Of a stretch of 64,000 nucleotides of DNA, positions 1 to 7,962 are shown piece by piece (position 1 is the first letter of the stretch; every line of letters starts with the position of its first letter). The position numbers and the translations under genes were made by a program. Below the pieces are notes generated by a model. That model was not told where the DNA came from and did not search any database. It was given only the letters and a program-made list of their open reading frames with translations. This DNA is from Flavobacterium sp. AED (GTDB lineage Bacteria > Bacteroidota > Bacteroidia > Flavobacteriales > Flavobacteriaceae): positions 1,302,001-1,366,000 of the forward strand of contig NZ_JSYM01000001.1 in NCBI RefSeq assembly GCF_000812945.1, written 5' to 3'.

Positions 1-274
1 GGATAATAATTCTACTGACATACATCTAAATAATGGTGAAATGATAACTGCTTTCAAAACATTGAAGCATTTTGAAGGAATTTTATCCTTCCCTTTTATA
101 AGAATTCACAACAGTTATATCGTAAACCGAAATTACATTTCTAGAATTCATACAGGAAATACGGTATGTTACATTAAAAATACCACTACAAAACTTCCTT
201 TCTCCAAATCGTATAAGGCAAATGTAGACCTTATTATTTCCGATTTTTCTAACGGAAATTACTTGGAAATCTAA
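1..274 (+). CDS. LytTR-domain DNA-binding regulator, C-terminal part
   Basis: Only the last ~90 residues lie in the window, and the frame is open to the left edge (codons start at base 2). The visible part looks like a LytTR domain: 'FIRIHNSYIVNRNYI' fits the F-R-x-H-x-S-x-x-VN core and 'LPFSKSYKANV' fits the following L-x-x-S-x-x-Y segment. LytTR proteins are usually response regulators with an N-terminal receiver, which would be outside the window. Its partner kinase is not visible. It lies just upstream of the repeat-peptide gene and the TPR kinase pair. Confidence 0.8.
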   Translation, partial: DNNSTDIHLNNGEMITAFKTLKHFEGILSFPFIRIHNSYIVNRNYISRIHTGNTVCYIKNTTTKLPFSKSYKANVDLIISDFSNGNYLEI

Positions 275-448
275 AAAATAGTCATTTACCATAATTTGAG
301 CGTCATTCACTATCAAACGACTGTGTTCTACCATAAACGCCTTTTTTTGTAGGAAATTTTAAGAATGCTTATGTAGTTTTACTAAAGAAATTCCTGCAAA
401 GGGAAATAAAAAAAGTAAAAAACATAACAACATAAAAATCCCCAAATT

Positions 449-727
449 ATGAAAAAAGCAATCTTAACAATCGGTTTATTCTCTTTAGTAATGATCTTAA
501 CATCATTCACTACACCAGAAACTAAAAATGCTGTAAAATCTGATACTAATGTTAATATCATTGGTCAAGGTGCAGCAGGAGGAAATGTAAAAGTTGATAT
601 TATTGGACAAGGTGCAGCAGGAGGAAATGTAAAAGTTGATATTATTGGACAAGGTGCAGCAGGAGGAAATGTAAAAGTTGATATTATCGGACAAGGTGCA
701 GCAGGAGGAAACGTTAAAGTGGACTAA
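449..727 (+). CDS. Small exported protein of four 14-residue tandem repeats
   Basis: This 92-residue protein starts with a signal-like segment (MKKAILTIGLFSLVMILTSF) and a short spacer. From residue 37 to the last residue it is four copies of IIGQGAAGGNVKVD (37-50, 51-64, 65-78, 79-92). There is no cysteine, no anchor and no extra C-terminal domain. It has its own terminator at 753-783, so it is probably monocistronic. The next genes are a TPR histidine kinase and response regulator, and a LytTR regulator lies upstream. I do not recognise the family. Options are a glycine-rich surface or aggregating protein, or a precursor of repeated peptides. The cleavage site is unclear, with no good AxA motif. 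Confidence 0.7.
   Translation: MKKAILTIGLFSLVMILTSFTTPETKNAVKSDTNVNIIGQGAAGGNVKVDIIGQGAAGGNVKVDIIGQGAAGGNVKVDIIGQGAAGGNVKVD
557..724 (+). repeat. Four tandem 42-bp repeats inside the small exported protein gene
   Basis: Units are 557-598, 599-640, 641-682 and 683-724. They differ only at a few mostly third-codon positions (ATT/ATC, GGT/GGA, AAT/AAC, GTA/GTT). The unit is a multiple of three, so gain or loss of a unit keeps the frame. The near-identity suggests recent amplification or homogenisation. Confidence 0.95.
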
Positions 728-752
728 AAACTAAATTTTTTAGATATAATTT

Positions 753-783
753 AGGCTATCAATTTATTTGATAGCCTTTTTTT
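753..783 (+). terminator. Intrinsic terminator after the repeat-protein gene
   Basis: AGGCTATCAA and TTGATAGCCT form a 10-bp stem with a five-base loop, followed by a run of T. Confidence 0.85.
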
Positions 784-804
784 ATGTCAATAGTTTTATT
801 TTAC

Positions 805-812
805 TATTTTTG
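805..812 (+). promoter_or_regulatory. -7 box of the TPR kinase promoter
   Basis: TATTTTTG fits the Bacteroidetes TAnnTTTG box and lies 20 bp before the TTG start of the kinase. No clear -33 TTG was found. Confidence 0.5.
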
Positions 813-832
813 GTAAAACATACTAATAACTA

Positions 833-2884
833 TTGAAAAATAAATACTACATACTTCTATTATTTTTTATGTTGTTTGTTTTTTTTGGTTGTTCCAAAAA
901 AAACGCGAAAAATATTCCTGTTGCTTCATCTGAAGATAGTCTTTCTTCTTATTTTTCATTAGCAAATGATTTTAGTTTAGCTAGGGAAAAAAGGCAAGAA
1001 TACAATAATAAAGCTTTTGATATTGTTATCAATCAAGAAAATGATTCGCTCAACCGTGTCAATCTCTTCAAAGTAGCCAATCGATACTATAACATAAATA
1101 ATTGGAAATATTTTAATAAAACGGTTCATCTTGTATTGGACAAGTCAGAAAAAGTAAAGGATACATTAAATATAATAAAAGGTTATACTTATTTAGGGGA
1201 TTATTATGAGTCACAATCTATTTTGGATAGCTCTTTTCAGTTTTATTATAAAGCAGAAAAAATGTATGAAAAACTCGGTAATAATTTTAATTTAGGCAAA
1301 ATACTCATCAATAAAGCTACATTACAGTTTAAAGCGGGTGATTTTTTTGGGTCTGAACAATCAGTTATTAAAGCATTGCGGATAATAAAAGGAGAAAAAG
1401 GTATTAATAACATTTTATATGATGCCTATAATTTATTGGGGTTAGTTTATAATGAACTAAGTGAATATGAAACTGCAATAGCCTATCATAATAAAGCATT
1501 AGTAATCAGTGATGATGAAATAATCCCCAAGGTATTTCAGTCTAAAGCAACTACTTATAATAATATTGGACTTCTATATCTAAATTTGCATAATTATACT
1601 AAGGCACAAAGTTATTTTAAAAAAGGTTTAGTTCAACAAAACTTAAAAACAGAAAAACCATACGTTTATGCCATGTTGTTAGACAATTTGGCCTATTCAA
1701 AAATGAAATTGAAAGATTCAAATGAATTACCTGAATTATTTTATGAATCACTAAAACTGAGAGATAGTCTTCAATTGACTTCTGGGATATTTGTAAATAA
1801 AATCCATTTATCAGAATATTTTGCTGCAAATAGGGATACCATTAAAGCTTTACGGTTTTCTAAAGAGGCATTATTGCTTGCTCGAAATACTAATATATCT
1901 CAAGATATTTTAGTAGCATTGAAGCAGTTGGCTATTATTGAGCCAGATAAAGCTTCTGCTTATTCAAAAGAATATATTCGTATTAATGAGAATTTACAAA
2001 AAGAAGAACGAAAGATGGGAGACAAGTTCTCTCGTATAGAATATGAAACGGATCAAATAAAAGGAGAGAATACAGATCTGGAAACTAAAAATAGGAATTT
2101 ATTATTTGGTTTTAGTGTAATTACGATGTTGGGTTTATTTTTGTATATCATTAAAGCTCAAAAAACTAAAAACAGAGAATTGTTGTTTAAACAAGAGCAG
2201 CAAAAGGTTAATGAAGAAATTTATAACTTAATGATTTCGCAACAAAGTACCATTGAGACGAATAGAATTGTAGAGAAAAAAAGAGTAGCGCAAGAATTAC
2301 ATGACGGTGTGTTGGGAAGGATGTTTGGCGTGCGAATGAATTTGGATGGGTTGAATAGATTCAATGATGAAATGGCTGTTAGTCAAAGAAATAGTTATTT
2401 GGCGGAATTAAAAAATATTGAACAGGATATTCGCGAAATTTCACATGACTTGAATAGAGAGAAATCGGAATTAATTAATAACTTCGTTGCGATAGTAAAT
2501 AATTTATTTGAAGATCAAAAAAAGACATTTAAGCCAAAATTAGTAACGATAATTGATCCTGCTATAAAATGGGAGTTATTAAGTAATGCTATTAAAATAA
2601 ACTTATACCGAATTATTCAAGAGTCACTTCAAAACATTAATAAGTATGCTAACGCAAATACAATTAAAGTGGAACTCAAGAAAAATGGTAATGATTTATT
2701 TTTATCAATAAATGATGACGGAGTTGGGTTTAATGTAAATAAAGCAAAAAGAGGTATTGGTATACAAAACATTCAATCTCGAACGAATGAGTGTAATGGA
2801 ACTGTCGATATAAAATCAAATAAAGGAGAAGGAACAACAATTACAATTGCAGTCCCAATAGAACAGAAACTAATACTTACATAG
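833..2884 (+). CDS. TPR-repeat sensor histidine kinase (HisKA_3 type)
   Basis: A membrane sensor kinase of 683 residues. It starts with TTG. That start gives a lipoprotein-like export signal ending in VFFGC (Cys20), and no in-frame ATG would keep it. Residues ~60-400 are TPR-like helical repeats predicted outside the cytoplasm, followed by a coiled stretch and a membrane helix at ~423-443. The cytoplasmic part has a HisKA_3 phosphoacceptor in QELHDG (His490), an N-box (ESLQNINKYAN) and the ATP-binding DDGVGF (628-633). The response regulator follows after 2 bases. TPR input domains usually bind peptides or proteins, so the ligand may be one. Linkage to the upstream repeat peptide is inference. 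Confidence 0.9.
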   Translation: MKNKYYILLLFFMLFVFFGCSKKNAKNIPVASSEDSLSSYFSLANDFSLAREKRQEYNNKAFDIVINQENDSLNRVNLFKVANRYYNINNWKYFNKTVHLVLDKSEKVKDTLNIIKGYTYLGDYYESQSILDSSFQFYYKAEKMYEKLGNNFNLGKILINKATLQFKAGDFFGSEQSVIKALRIIKGEKGINNILYDAYNLLGLVYNELSEYETAIAYHNKALVISDDEIIPKVFQSKATTYNNIGLLYLNLHNYTKAQSYFKKGLVQQNLKTEKPYVYAMLLDNLAYSKMKLKDSNELPELFYESLKLRDSLQLTSGIFVNKIHLSEYFAANRDTIKALRFSKEALLLARNTNISQDILVALKQLAIIEPDKASAYSKEYIRINENLQKEERKMGDKFSRIEYETDQIKGENTDLETKNRNLLFGFSVITMLGLFLYIIKAQKTKNRELLFKQEQQKVNEEIYNLMISQQSTIETNRIVEKKRVAQELHDGVLGRMFGVRMNLDGLNRFNDEMAVSQRNSYLAELKNIEQDIREISHDLNREKSELINNFVAIVNNLFEDQKKTFKPKLVTIIDPAIKWELLSNAIKINLYRIIQESLQNINKYANANTIKVELKKNGNDLFLSINDDGVGFNVNKAKRGIGIQNIQSRTNECNGTVDIKSNKGEGTTITIAVPIEQKLILT

Positions 2885-2886
2885 AA

Positions 2887-3582
2887 ATGACAATTGCCTC
2901 AACTGAAAAGACAATGATTCAAAATAATATATTAATAGTTGATGATCACCCTTTTATTATTGAAGGGTATAAAAATGCAATTACAAGATATAATCCAAAG
3001 GATTTTCAGTTTTTTATTAGTCAGGCTAAGGACTGTAAATCAGCTTATGATTTGATTACAAATCCTGATACTTTAGCTTTTGACATCGCTTTTTTAGATA
3101 TTAGCATGCCGCCTTACGAAGAAAAAGGTATTTATTCTGGAGAGGATTTGGCTAAATTAATTAACGAAATCATGCCTGCTTGCAAAATCATTTTGCTAAC
3201 TATGTATACTGAATTGTTAAAGATTAAAACTATCATAAGTGCTATAAACCCAAATGGCTTAGTGATAAAAAATGATCTGACATTTGATGAATTGCTTTTT
3301 GCTTTTGATAAAGTCATAAATAATAAAATCTATTACAGTCAATCTGTCCAGAAAATGTTAGACTTGGCCGAAAAGGATACAATAGAAATAGATCAATTTG
3401 ATAAACAAATTTTATTTCATTTGTCAAAAGGTACTAAGTTGAATGATATTCCACAATATATTCCAATATCCTTGGGAGCAATAGAAAGGAGGAAGTTAAA
3501 CTTAAAAGAATTATTGAAAATTGTAGATGGAAGCGATATAGATTTAATTCGCGAGGCAAAAAATCAAGGATTACTTTTTTAG
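2887..3582 (+). CDS. Response regulator paired with the TPR kinase
   Basis: The receiver domain occupies ~10-140, with acidic residues in ILIVDDHPF and the phosphoacceptor Asp71 in FLDISMPP. The C-terminal ~65 residues form a helical region in the place where NarL/FixJ regulators carry a LuxR-type HTH (DKQILFHLSKGTKLNDIPQY), but the match is weak. It is 2 bp downstream of the kinase, so co-transcribed. An alternative start is Met10 at 2914 (MIQNNILIVDD), which would remove a nine-residue tail not needed for the receiver fold. Target genes are unknown. Confidence 0.88.
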   Translation: MTIASTEKTMIQNNILIVDDHPFIIEGYKNAITRYNPKDFQFFISQAKDCKSAYDLITNPDTLAFDIAFLDISMPPYEEKGIYSGEDLAKLINEIMPACKIILLTMYTELLKIKTIISAINPNGLVIKNDLTFDELLFAFDKVINNKIYYSQSVQKMLDLAEKDTIEIDQFDKQILFHLSKGTKLNDIPQYIPISLGAIERRKLNLKELLKIVDGSDIDLIREAKNQGLLF

Positions 3583-3602
3583 CTATTAAATGAACTTTAA
3601 AC

Positions 3603-3634
3603 AAAAAACGACACTTGTAAAAGTGTCGTTTTTT
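3603..3634. terminator. Bidirectional terminator between the response regulator and thiL
   Basis: AAAAAACGACACT pairs with AAGTGTCGTTTTTT around a short loop. There are A and T tracts on both sides, so it can serve both convergent genes. Confidence 0.85.
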
Positions 3635-3652
3635 GTTGGTTTAATGGATGCT

Positions 3653-4708
3653 TTATTCACTCAAGGCATCCCAACCACGCGCTTTTAAGGCGATTTTTGT
3701 GTTGGCACGAGTAACTAAATGAATGCCTTCACTTTCTTGTGTCATGTGGCCAATAATAGTAAAATTTGGATTGCCTTTTATTTTTTCAAAATCCTCCATG
3801 GCAATGGTGAAAAGCAATTCGTAATCTTCTCCTCCGTTTATTGCCACTGTTGTACTGTCGATATTGAATTCTTCACAAACATTAATAAATTGAGGATCGA
3901 TTGGTAATTTGTCTTCGTATAAATTACAACCCACTTTGGACTGTTTGCACAAATGCATAATTTCCGATGACAATCCATCCGAAATATCAATCATTGAAGT
4001 TGGTTTTATTTCTAAAGCATGCAATAAAGTTCGAACATCCTTACGAGCTTCAGGCTTCAATTGACGTTCTATCAAATACGTATAAGCATCTAAATCTGGT
4101 TGTGAATTTGGATTAACCTGAAAAACTTGCTTTTCTCTTTCTAAAACTTGCAATCCCATATAGGCAGCTCCAATATCTCCAGTAACCACTAATAAATCAG
4201 TTTGTTTGGCGCCATTTCTATAAACGATTTCTTCTTCATCAGCTTCGCCTATGGCAGTTATACTGATGATTAAACCTTTTTGCGATGAGGTAGTATCGCC
4301 ACCTATAACATCTACATTATATTCACGGGCTGCATGCGTAATTCCTGCAAATAATTCGTCTAATGCTTCCAAAGGAAAACGATTGGATACTGCAATAGAA
4401 ACCGTGATTTGTGTTGGTTTGGCATTCATGGCGCAAATATCAGAAACATTGACCACGACAGCTTTATAGCCCAAATGTTTTAAGGGCATATATGCCAAAT
4501 CAAAATGCACGCCTTCAATCAACAAATCAGTTGAAACTACTACTTTTTTATCTTTGAAATCCAAAACGGCAGCATCATCTCCAATTCCCTTTAAAGTAGA
4601 AGGTTGATTGATTTCAAAGTTTTTTGTCAAATGGTCTATCAATCCAAATTCTCCTAGTTGGGCAATACTTGTACGTTGTGGGGTTTTATCTTCGATCATT
4701 TTTTTCAT
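3653..4708 (-). CDS. thiL: Thiamine-monophosphate kinase
   Basis: ThiL phosphorylates thiamine monophosphate to thiamine pyrophosphate with ATP. AIR-synthase-fold motifs are visible: GIGDDAAVL near the N-terminus, DVIGGDTTSS, and SMIDISDGLSSE, the metal- and nucleotide-binding loops of the family. The open frame runs up to 4759, but a -7 box at 4722-4729 lies inside that extension. The start is therefore one of the two Met codons at 4708 or 4699 (MIEDKTPQRT), giving ~350 residues, normal for ThiL. It converges with the response regulator and is divergent from the sugar kinase. Confidence 0.93.
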   Translation of the reverse strand: MKKMIEDKTPQRTSIAQLGEFGLIDHLTKNFEINQPSTLKGIGDDAAVLDFKDKKVVVSTDLLIEGVHFDLAYMPLKHLGYKAVVVNVSDICAMNAKPTQITVSIAVSNRFPLEALDELFAGITHAAREYNVDVIGGDTTSSQKGLIISITAIGEADEEEIVYRNGAKQTDLLVVTGDIGAAYMGLQVLEREKQVFQVNPNSQPDLDAYTYLIERQLKPEARKDVRTLLHALEIKPTSMIDISDGLSSEIMHLCKQSKVGCNLYEDKLPIDPQFINVCEEFNIDSTTVAINGGEDYELLFTIAMEDFEKIKGNPNFTIIGHMTQESEGIHLVTRANTKIALKARGWDALSE

Positions 4709-4721
4709 TGTTTTGAGGTTG

Positions 4722-4729
4722 CAAATATA
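4722..4729 (-). promoter_or_regulatory. -7 box upstream of thiL
   Basis: TATATTTG on the minus strand matches TAnnTTTG. It places the thiL transcript start just before Met codons 4708/4699 and argues against the longer frame starting at 4759. Confidence 0.6.
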
Positions 4730-4805
4730 CAAAGAAATATTCGCCTTGAATTCTATCAAATTCTATCAATTTTATCCGACCTTTAGAGTATTAAATTCGT
4801 GAAAA

Positions 4806-5738
4806 ATGAAGTCATTTGATATAGTTACGCTTACAGTTAATCCTGCTTTAGATAAAAGCACTCATTTTAAAGGGTTAGTCCCGGAACAAAAAATACGATG
4901 TGATGAGCCTCGTTATGATGCGGGAGGAGGAGGAATCAATGTTTCTAAGGTAATCTCCCGTCTAGGAGGAACGTCTTTAGCGGTATTTACTTCTGGTGGA
5001 CCAATGGGTAAAATGCTTGAGGAATTGGTGGCTAAAGAATCGGTTGAATTTAAAGCAATCGAAGTCCAAACTTGGACAAGAGAAAGTTTTGTAGCTGTGG
5101 ATGATAATACAAATTCACAATACCGATTTGGATTTACAGGAGGAAAAATTTTAGAAGAAGAAAGCAAAAGAATATTAGAAACCATAGCTAATTTTGAACT
5201 AAAATTCCTTGTAGCCAGTGGTAGTTTGAACGAAGGGTTATCAGTAGATTTTTATCAAAAAATCGCTGAAATAACAAAAAAATCAAATGCGAAGTTAATT
5301 GTGGACACCTCTGGGGAATCATTAAAAAAAGCATTAGAAATTGGTGTTTATATGATCAAACCTAATGTTGGAGAATTGGCAAAATTAATAGGTGTGGAGC
5401 GATTGGAACTGGAAGAAGTAAACCAAGCTGCAAAACAAATCATTGCCAAAGGTGGAGCCGAAATTGTAGTCGTTTCCCTTGGTCCACAAGGCGCAGTATT
5501 GGTTACAAAAGATTCTTATGAATTTGTCCCTGCTCCCAATGTTGCCAAAAAAAGTACGGTAGGTGCCGGTGATAGCATGGTTGGTGGGATGGTTTGGGCG
5601 CTTTCGCAAAATAAAAGCCTGAAAGAAGTCATTCGTTGGGGTGTCGCTTGCGGTTCAGCAGCGACGATGAATGAAGGAACCCAATTGTTTAAATTCGAAG
5701 ATGCAAAACGATTGTTTGAATGGTTGAAGGATAAATAA
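4806..5738 (+). CDS. PfkB-family hexose kinase (1-phosphofructokinase type)
   Basis: A ribokinase/PfkB-family kinase of 310 residues that phosphorylates a sugar phosphate with ATP, typically fructose 1-phosphate, fructose 6-phosphate or tagatose 6-phosphate. It shows the N-terminal TLTVNPALD signature of the LacC/FruK/PfkB branch, the GGGGINVS substrate-binding glycines, KPNVGEL in the middle, and the ATP/anion-hole motif GAGDSM with catalytic Asp256. No PTS or fruA-like gene is nearby, so the exact substrate is open. A general phosphofructokinase role is plausible. Confidence 0.88.
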   Translation: MKSFDIVTLTVNPALDKSTHFKGLVPEQKIRCDEPRYDAGGGGINVSKVISRLGGTSLAVFTSGGPMGKMLEELVAKESVEFKAIEVQTWTRESFVAVDDNTNSQYRFGFTGGKILEEESKRILETIANFELKFLVASGSLNEGLSVDFYQKIAEITKKSNAKLIVDTSGESLKKALEIGVYMIKPNVGELAKLIGVERLELEEVNQAAKQIIAKGGAEIVVVSLGPQGAVLVTKDSYEFVPAPNVAKKSTVGAGDSMVGGMVWALSQNKSLKEVIRWGVACGSAATMNEGTQLFKFEDAKRLFEWLKDK

Positions 5739-5760
5739 ATGTATTATAGTTACATGTTAT

Positions 5761-5788
5761 GTAGAGTTGCACTGCAGTGCAACTCTAC
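5761..5788. repeat. Perfect 28-bp palindrome
   Basis: The half-site GTAGAGTTGCACTG is followed directly by its exact reverse complement. It lies between the sugar kinase and lepA and has no U-tract, so it is not a normal terminator. It looks like a short dispersed palindromic element. Confidence 0.85.
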
Positions 5789-5800
5789 TACGATACCGAA

Positions 5801-5838
5801 AAACAAAAAAACCTGATAATTTTTACATCATCAGGTTT
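5801..5838 (-). terminator. Terminator of lepA
   Basis: ACCTGAT (5811-5817) pairs with ATCAGGT (5830-5836). On the minus strand the stem is followed by a run of T, as expected downstream of lepA. Confidence 0.8.
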
Positions 5839-5854
5839 CTATATATTTTCTAAT

Positions 5855-5878
5855 TCCCTCTTCAGGGGTTAGGGGGAT
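5855..5878. repeat. GC-rich REP-like element at the lepA stop codon
   Basis: The C-run, TTCAGGGG, then GGGGGA pattern stands out from the AT-rich surroundings. It resembles the inverted repeats that flank the DUF559 cassette at 12855-13367 (C-run, CTTCGGGG, G-run). It sits against the lepA stop codon. Confidence 0.5.
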
Positions 5879-7674
5879 TAATCGTTCAATTTCAAAACAG
5901 CCATAAACGCTTCTTGTGGAATTTCAACATTTCCAACCAATCTCATACGTTTTTTACCTTTTTTCTGTTTTTCCAATAATTTACGTTTACGGGAAATATC
6001 TCCACCATAACATTTGGCGGTAACGTCTTTACGCAATGCTTTTATCGTTTCACGCGAAATAACTTTCACCCCAATAGCAGCTTGAACAGGAATATCAAAT
6101 TGTTGACGTGGAATTAATTCTTTCAGTTTCTCACACATTTTTTTACCAATAGAATACGCATTATCGGCATGCATTAAAGATGATAAAGCATCCACAATTG
6201 TAGCGTTCAATAAGATGTCAACTTTAACCAAATTAGAAGTTCTCATTCCAATTGGCGTATAATCAAAGGAAGCATATCCTTTAGAAACGGTTTTCAAACG
6301 GTCATAAAAGTCAAATACAATCTCTGCCAACGGCATATCAAAAGTCAACTCTACACGTTCCGTAGTCAAATATGTTTGATTAGTAATCAACCCACGTTTT
6401 TCGATACACAAACTCATTACATTCCCAACATAATCAGATTTAGTGATGATAGTAGCTTTAATAAAAGGTTCTTCAACATGGTCTAAACGAGAAGGCTCCG
6501 GCAAGTCCGAAGGATTATTTACGATAAGCGGTGTTGTAGGATCTTTTTTGGTGTAAGCGAGATATGAAACGTTGGGAACTGTAGTAATAACAGTCATGTT
6601 AAACTCTCTCTCCAAACGCTCCTGGATAATTTCCATGTGCAACATTCCCAAGAATCCGCAACGGAAACCAAATCCCAAAGCCGCTGAACTTTCCGGTAAA
6701 AACACCAACGAAGCATCATTCAGCTGCAATTTTTCCATAGAGTTTCTCAACTCCTCATAATCTTCAGTATCCACTGGATAAATTCCCGCAAAAACCATTG
6801 GTTTCACATCTTCAAAACCAGTAATTATATTTGTTGTTGGCGTTTTCGCATCCGTCAACGTATCTCCTACTTTTACTTCTTTTGCTTCTTTAATTCCAGA
6901 AATTAAATACCCAACATCTCCTGCTGAAATGACTTGTTTCGGAACTTGATTTAATTTCAAAGTACCAATCTCGTCCGCAAAATATTCATTTCCGGTAGCC
7001 ATGAACTTAATCTTCTGGCCTTTTTTAATCTGGCCGTTTTTTACACGAAAAATAACTTCAATTCCTCGAAACGGATTATAATGAGAGTCAAAAATCAACG
7101 CTTGTAAAGGTTCGTCAACATTTCCTGATGGAGGAGGAATTCTTTCGATAATTGCTGCCAAAATATTTTCTACACCCAAACCGGTTTTACCCGAAGCATG
7201 AATAATATCTTCCAGTTTGCAACCTAACAAGTCCACGATATCATCGCTTACTTCTTCAGGATTGGCACTTGGTAAATCCACTTTATTCAAAACTGGAATA
7301 ATTTCCAAGTCATTTTCCAAAGCCAAGTATAAATTCGAAATCGTTTGTGCTTGGATACTTTGCGCTGCGTCTACAATTAAAAGTGCGCCTTCACAAGCCG
7401 CAATCGAACGAGAAACCTCATACGAAAAATCCACGTGTCCAGGAGTATCAATCAAATTCAAGATGTATTCTTGTCCTTTATACGTGTATTCCATCTGAAT
7501 CGCGTGACTCTTAATCGTAATCCCACGTTCGCGTTCCAAGTCCATGTTATCAAGCAATTGCGCTTTTTCTTCACGGGCGGTTACTGTTTGTGTTGCGCCT
7601 AATAATCGGTCAGCAAGCGTGCTTTTCCCGTGATCAATATGTGCAATAATGCAAAAATTCCTAATATGTTTCAT
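5878..7674 (-). CDS. lepA: Translation elongation factor 4 (LepA)
   Basis: A ribosome-associated GTPase (EF4) of 598 residues, the usual length. The G-domain motifs are all present: [14 protein letters not shown] (G1), the RGITIKS switch, DTPGHVDF (G3) and NKVDLP (G4). The LepA-specific C-terminus follows, with [16 protein letters not shown] and [10 protein letters not shown]. It is transcribed alone, with a -7 box at 7689-7696 and a terminator at 5801-5838. Confidence 0.97.
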   Translation of the reverse strand: MKHIRNFCIIAHIDHGKSTLADRLLGATQTVTAREEKAQLLDNMDLERERGITIKSHAIQMEYTYKGQEYILNLIDTPGHVDFSYEVSRSIAACEGALLIVDAAQSIQAQTISNLYLALENDLEIIPVLNKVDLPSANPEEVSDDIVDLLGCKLEDIIHASGKTGLGVENILAAIIERIPPPSGNVDEPLQALIFDSHYNPFRGIEVIFRVKNGQIKKGQKIKFMATGNEYFADEIGTLKLNQVPKQVISAGDVGYLISGIKEAKEVKVGDTLTDAKTPTTNIITGFEDVKPMVFAGIYPVDTEDYEELRNSMEKLQLNDASLVFLPESSAALGFGFRCGFLGMLHMEIIQERLEREFNMTVITTVPNVSYLAYTKKDPTTPLIVNNPSDLPEPSRLDHVEEPFIKATIITKSDYVGNVMSLCIEKRGLITNQTYLTTERVELTFDMPLAEIVFDFYDRLKTVSKGYASFDYTPIGMRTSNLVKVDILLNATIVDALSSLMHADNAYSIGKKMCEKLKELIPRQQFDIPVQAAIGVKVISRETIKALRKDVTAKCYGGDISRKRKLLEKQKKGKKRMRLVGNVEIPQEAFMAVLKLND

Positions 7675-7688
7675 GTTCTAAATAATAT

Positions 7689-7696
7689 CAAATTTA
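7689..7696 (-). promoter_or_regulatory. -7 box of the lepA promoter
   Basis: TAAATTTG on the minus strand lies 14 bp before the lepA ATG. No good -33 TTG was identified. Confidence 0.55.
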
Positions 7697-7699
7697 TTT

Positions 7700-7814
7700 G
7701 GGTTTACCCTGAATTTATTTCAGGGCGTGACCACAAGGGTCGGGCTTTCCGCTACAATCTTTTCCTTTTTAAAGAAAAAGGAAAAGGATTTTTGCTGCAA
7801 TCCCTCACGCAATC
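7700..7814 (-). repeat. Dispersed structured repeat, copy A
   Basis: Read on the minus strand: GGGATTGCAGC, then a long A/T hairpin (CTTTTCC...GGAAAAG), then GATTGTAGCGGAAAGCCCG, then the tail hairpin CCTGAAATAAATTCAGG. It shares boxes and order with four other copies in this window. It lies upstream of the lepA promoter, between divergent lepA and dusB, so it is not part of the lepA leader. Confidence 0.75.
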
Positions 7815-7943
7815 GCCAAACAGCGACAATTAATCTGCAAATATAAGCTAAATTCAACAGTTTCAAAGTCCCGAATTCGCAAACTAATTGGTTTAATACT
7901 AAGTCTTTCTTCTTTCTTCTTTTATCCTTTCATCTAAAAAACG

Positions 7944-7951
7944 TAATTTTG
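7944..7951 (+). promoter_or_regulatory. -7 box of the dusB promoter
   Basis: TAATTTTG fits TAnnTTTG and lies 11 bp before the ATG at 7963. The transcript would have a very short leader. Confidence 0.5.
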
Positions 7952-7962
7952 CACCAAAATAA

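Noticed and set aside
503..694. Minus-strand open frame over the 42-bp repeat array
   Set aside because: It is a shadow created by the repeats. The plus strand carries the signal segment, start and terminator.
557..724. CRISPR-like array
   Set aside because: The units are directly adjacent, with no spacers, and they encode protein.
4709..4759. Longer N-terminus for thiL
   Set aside because: The extension is not conserved-looking and contains the -7 promoter box at 4722-4729.
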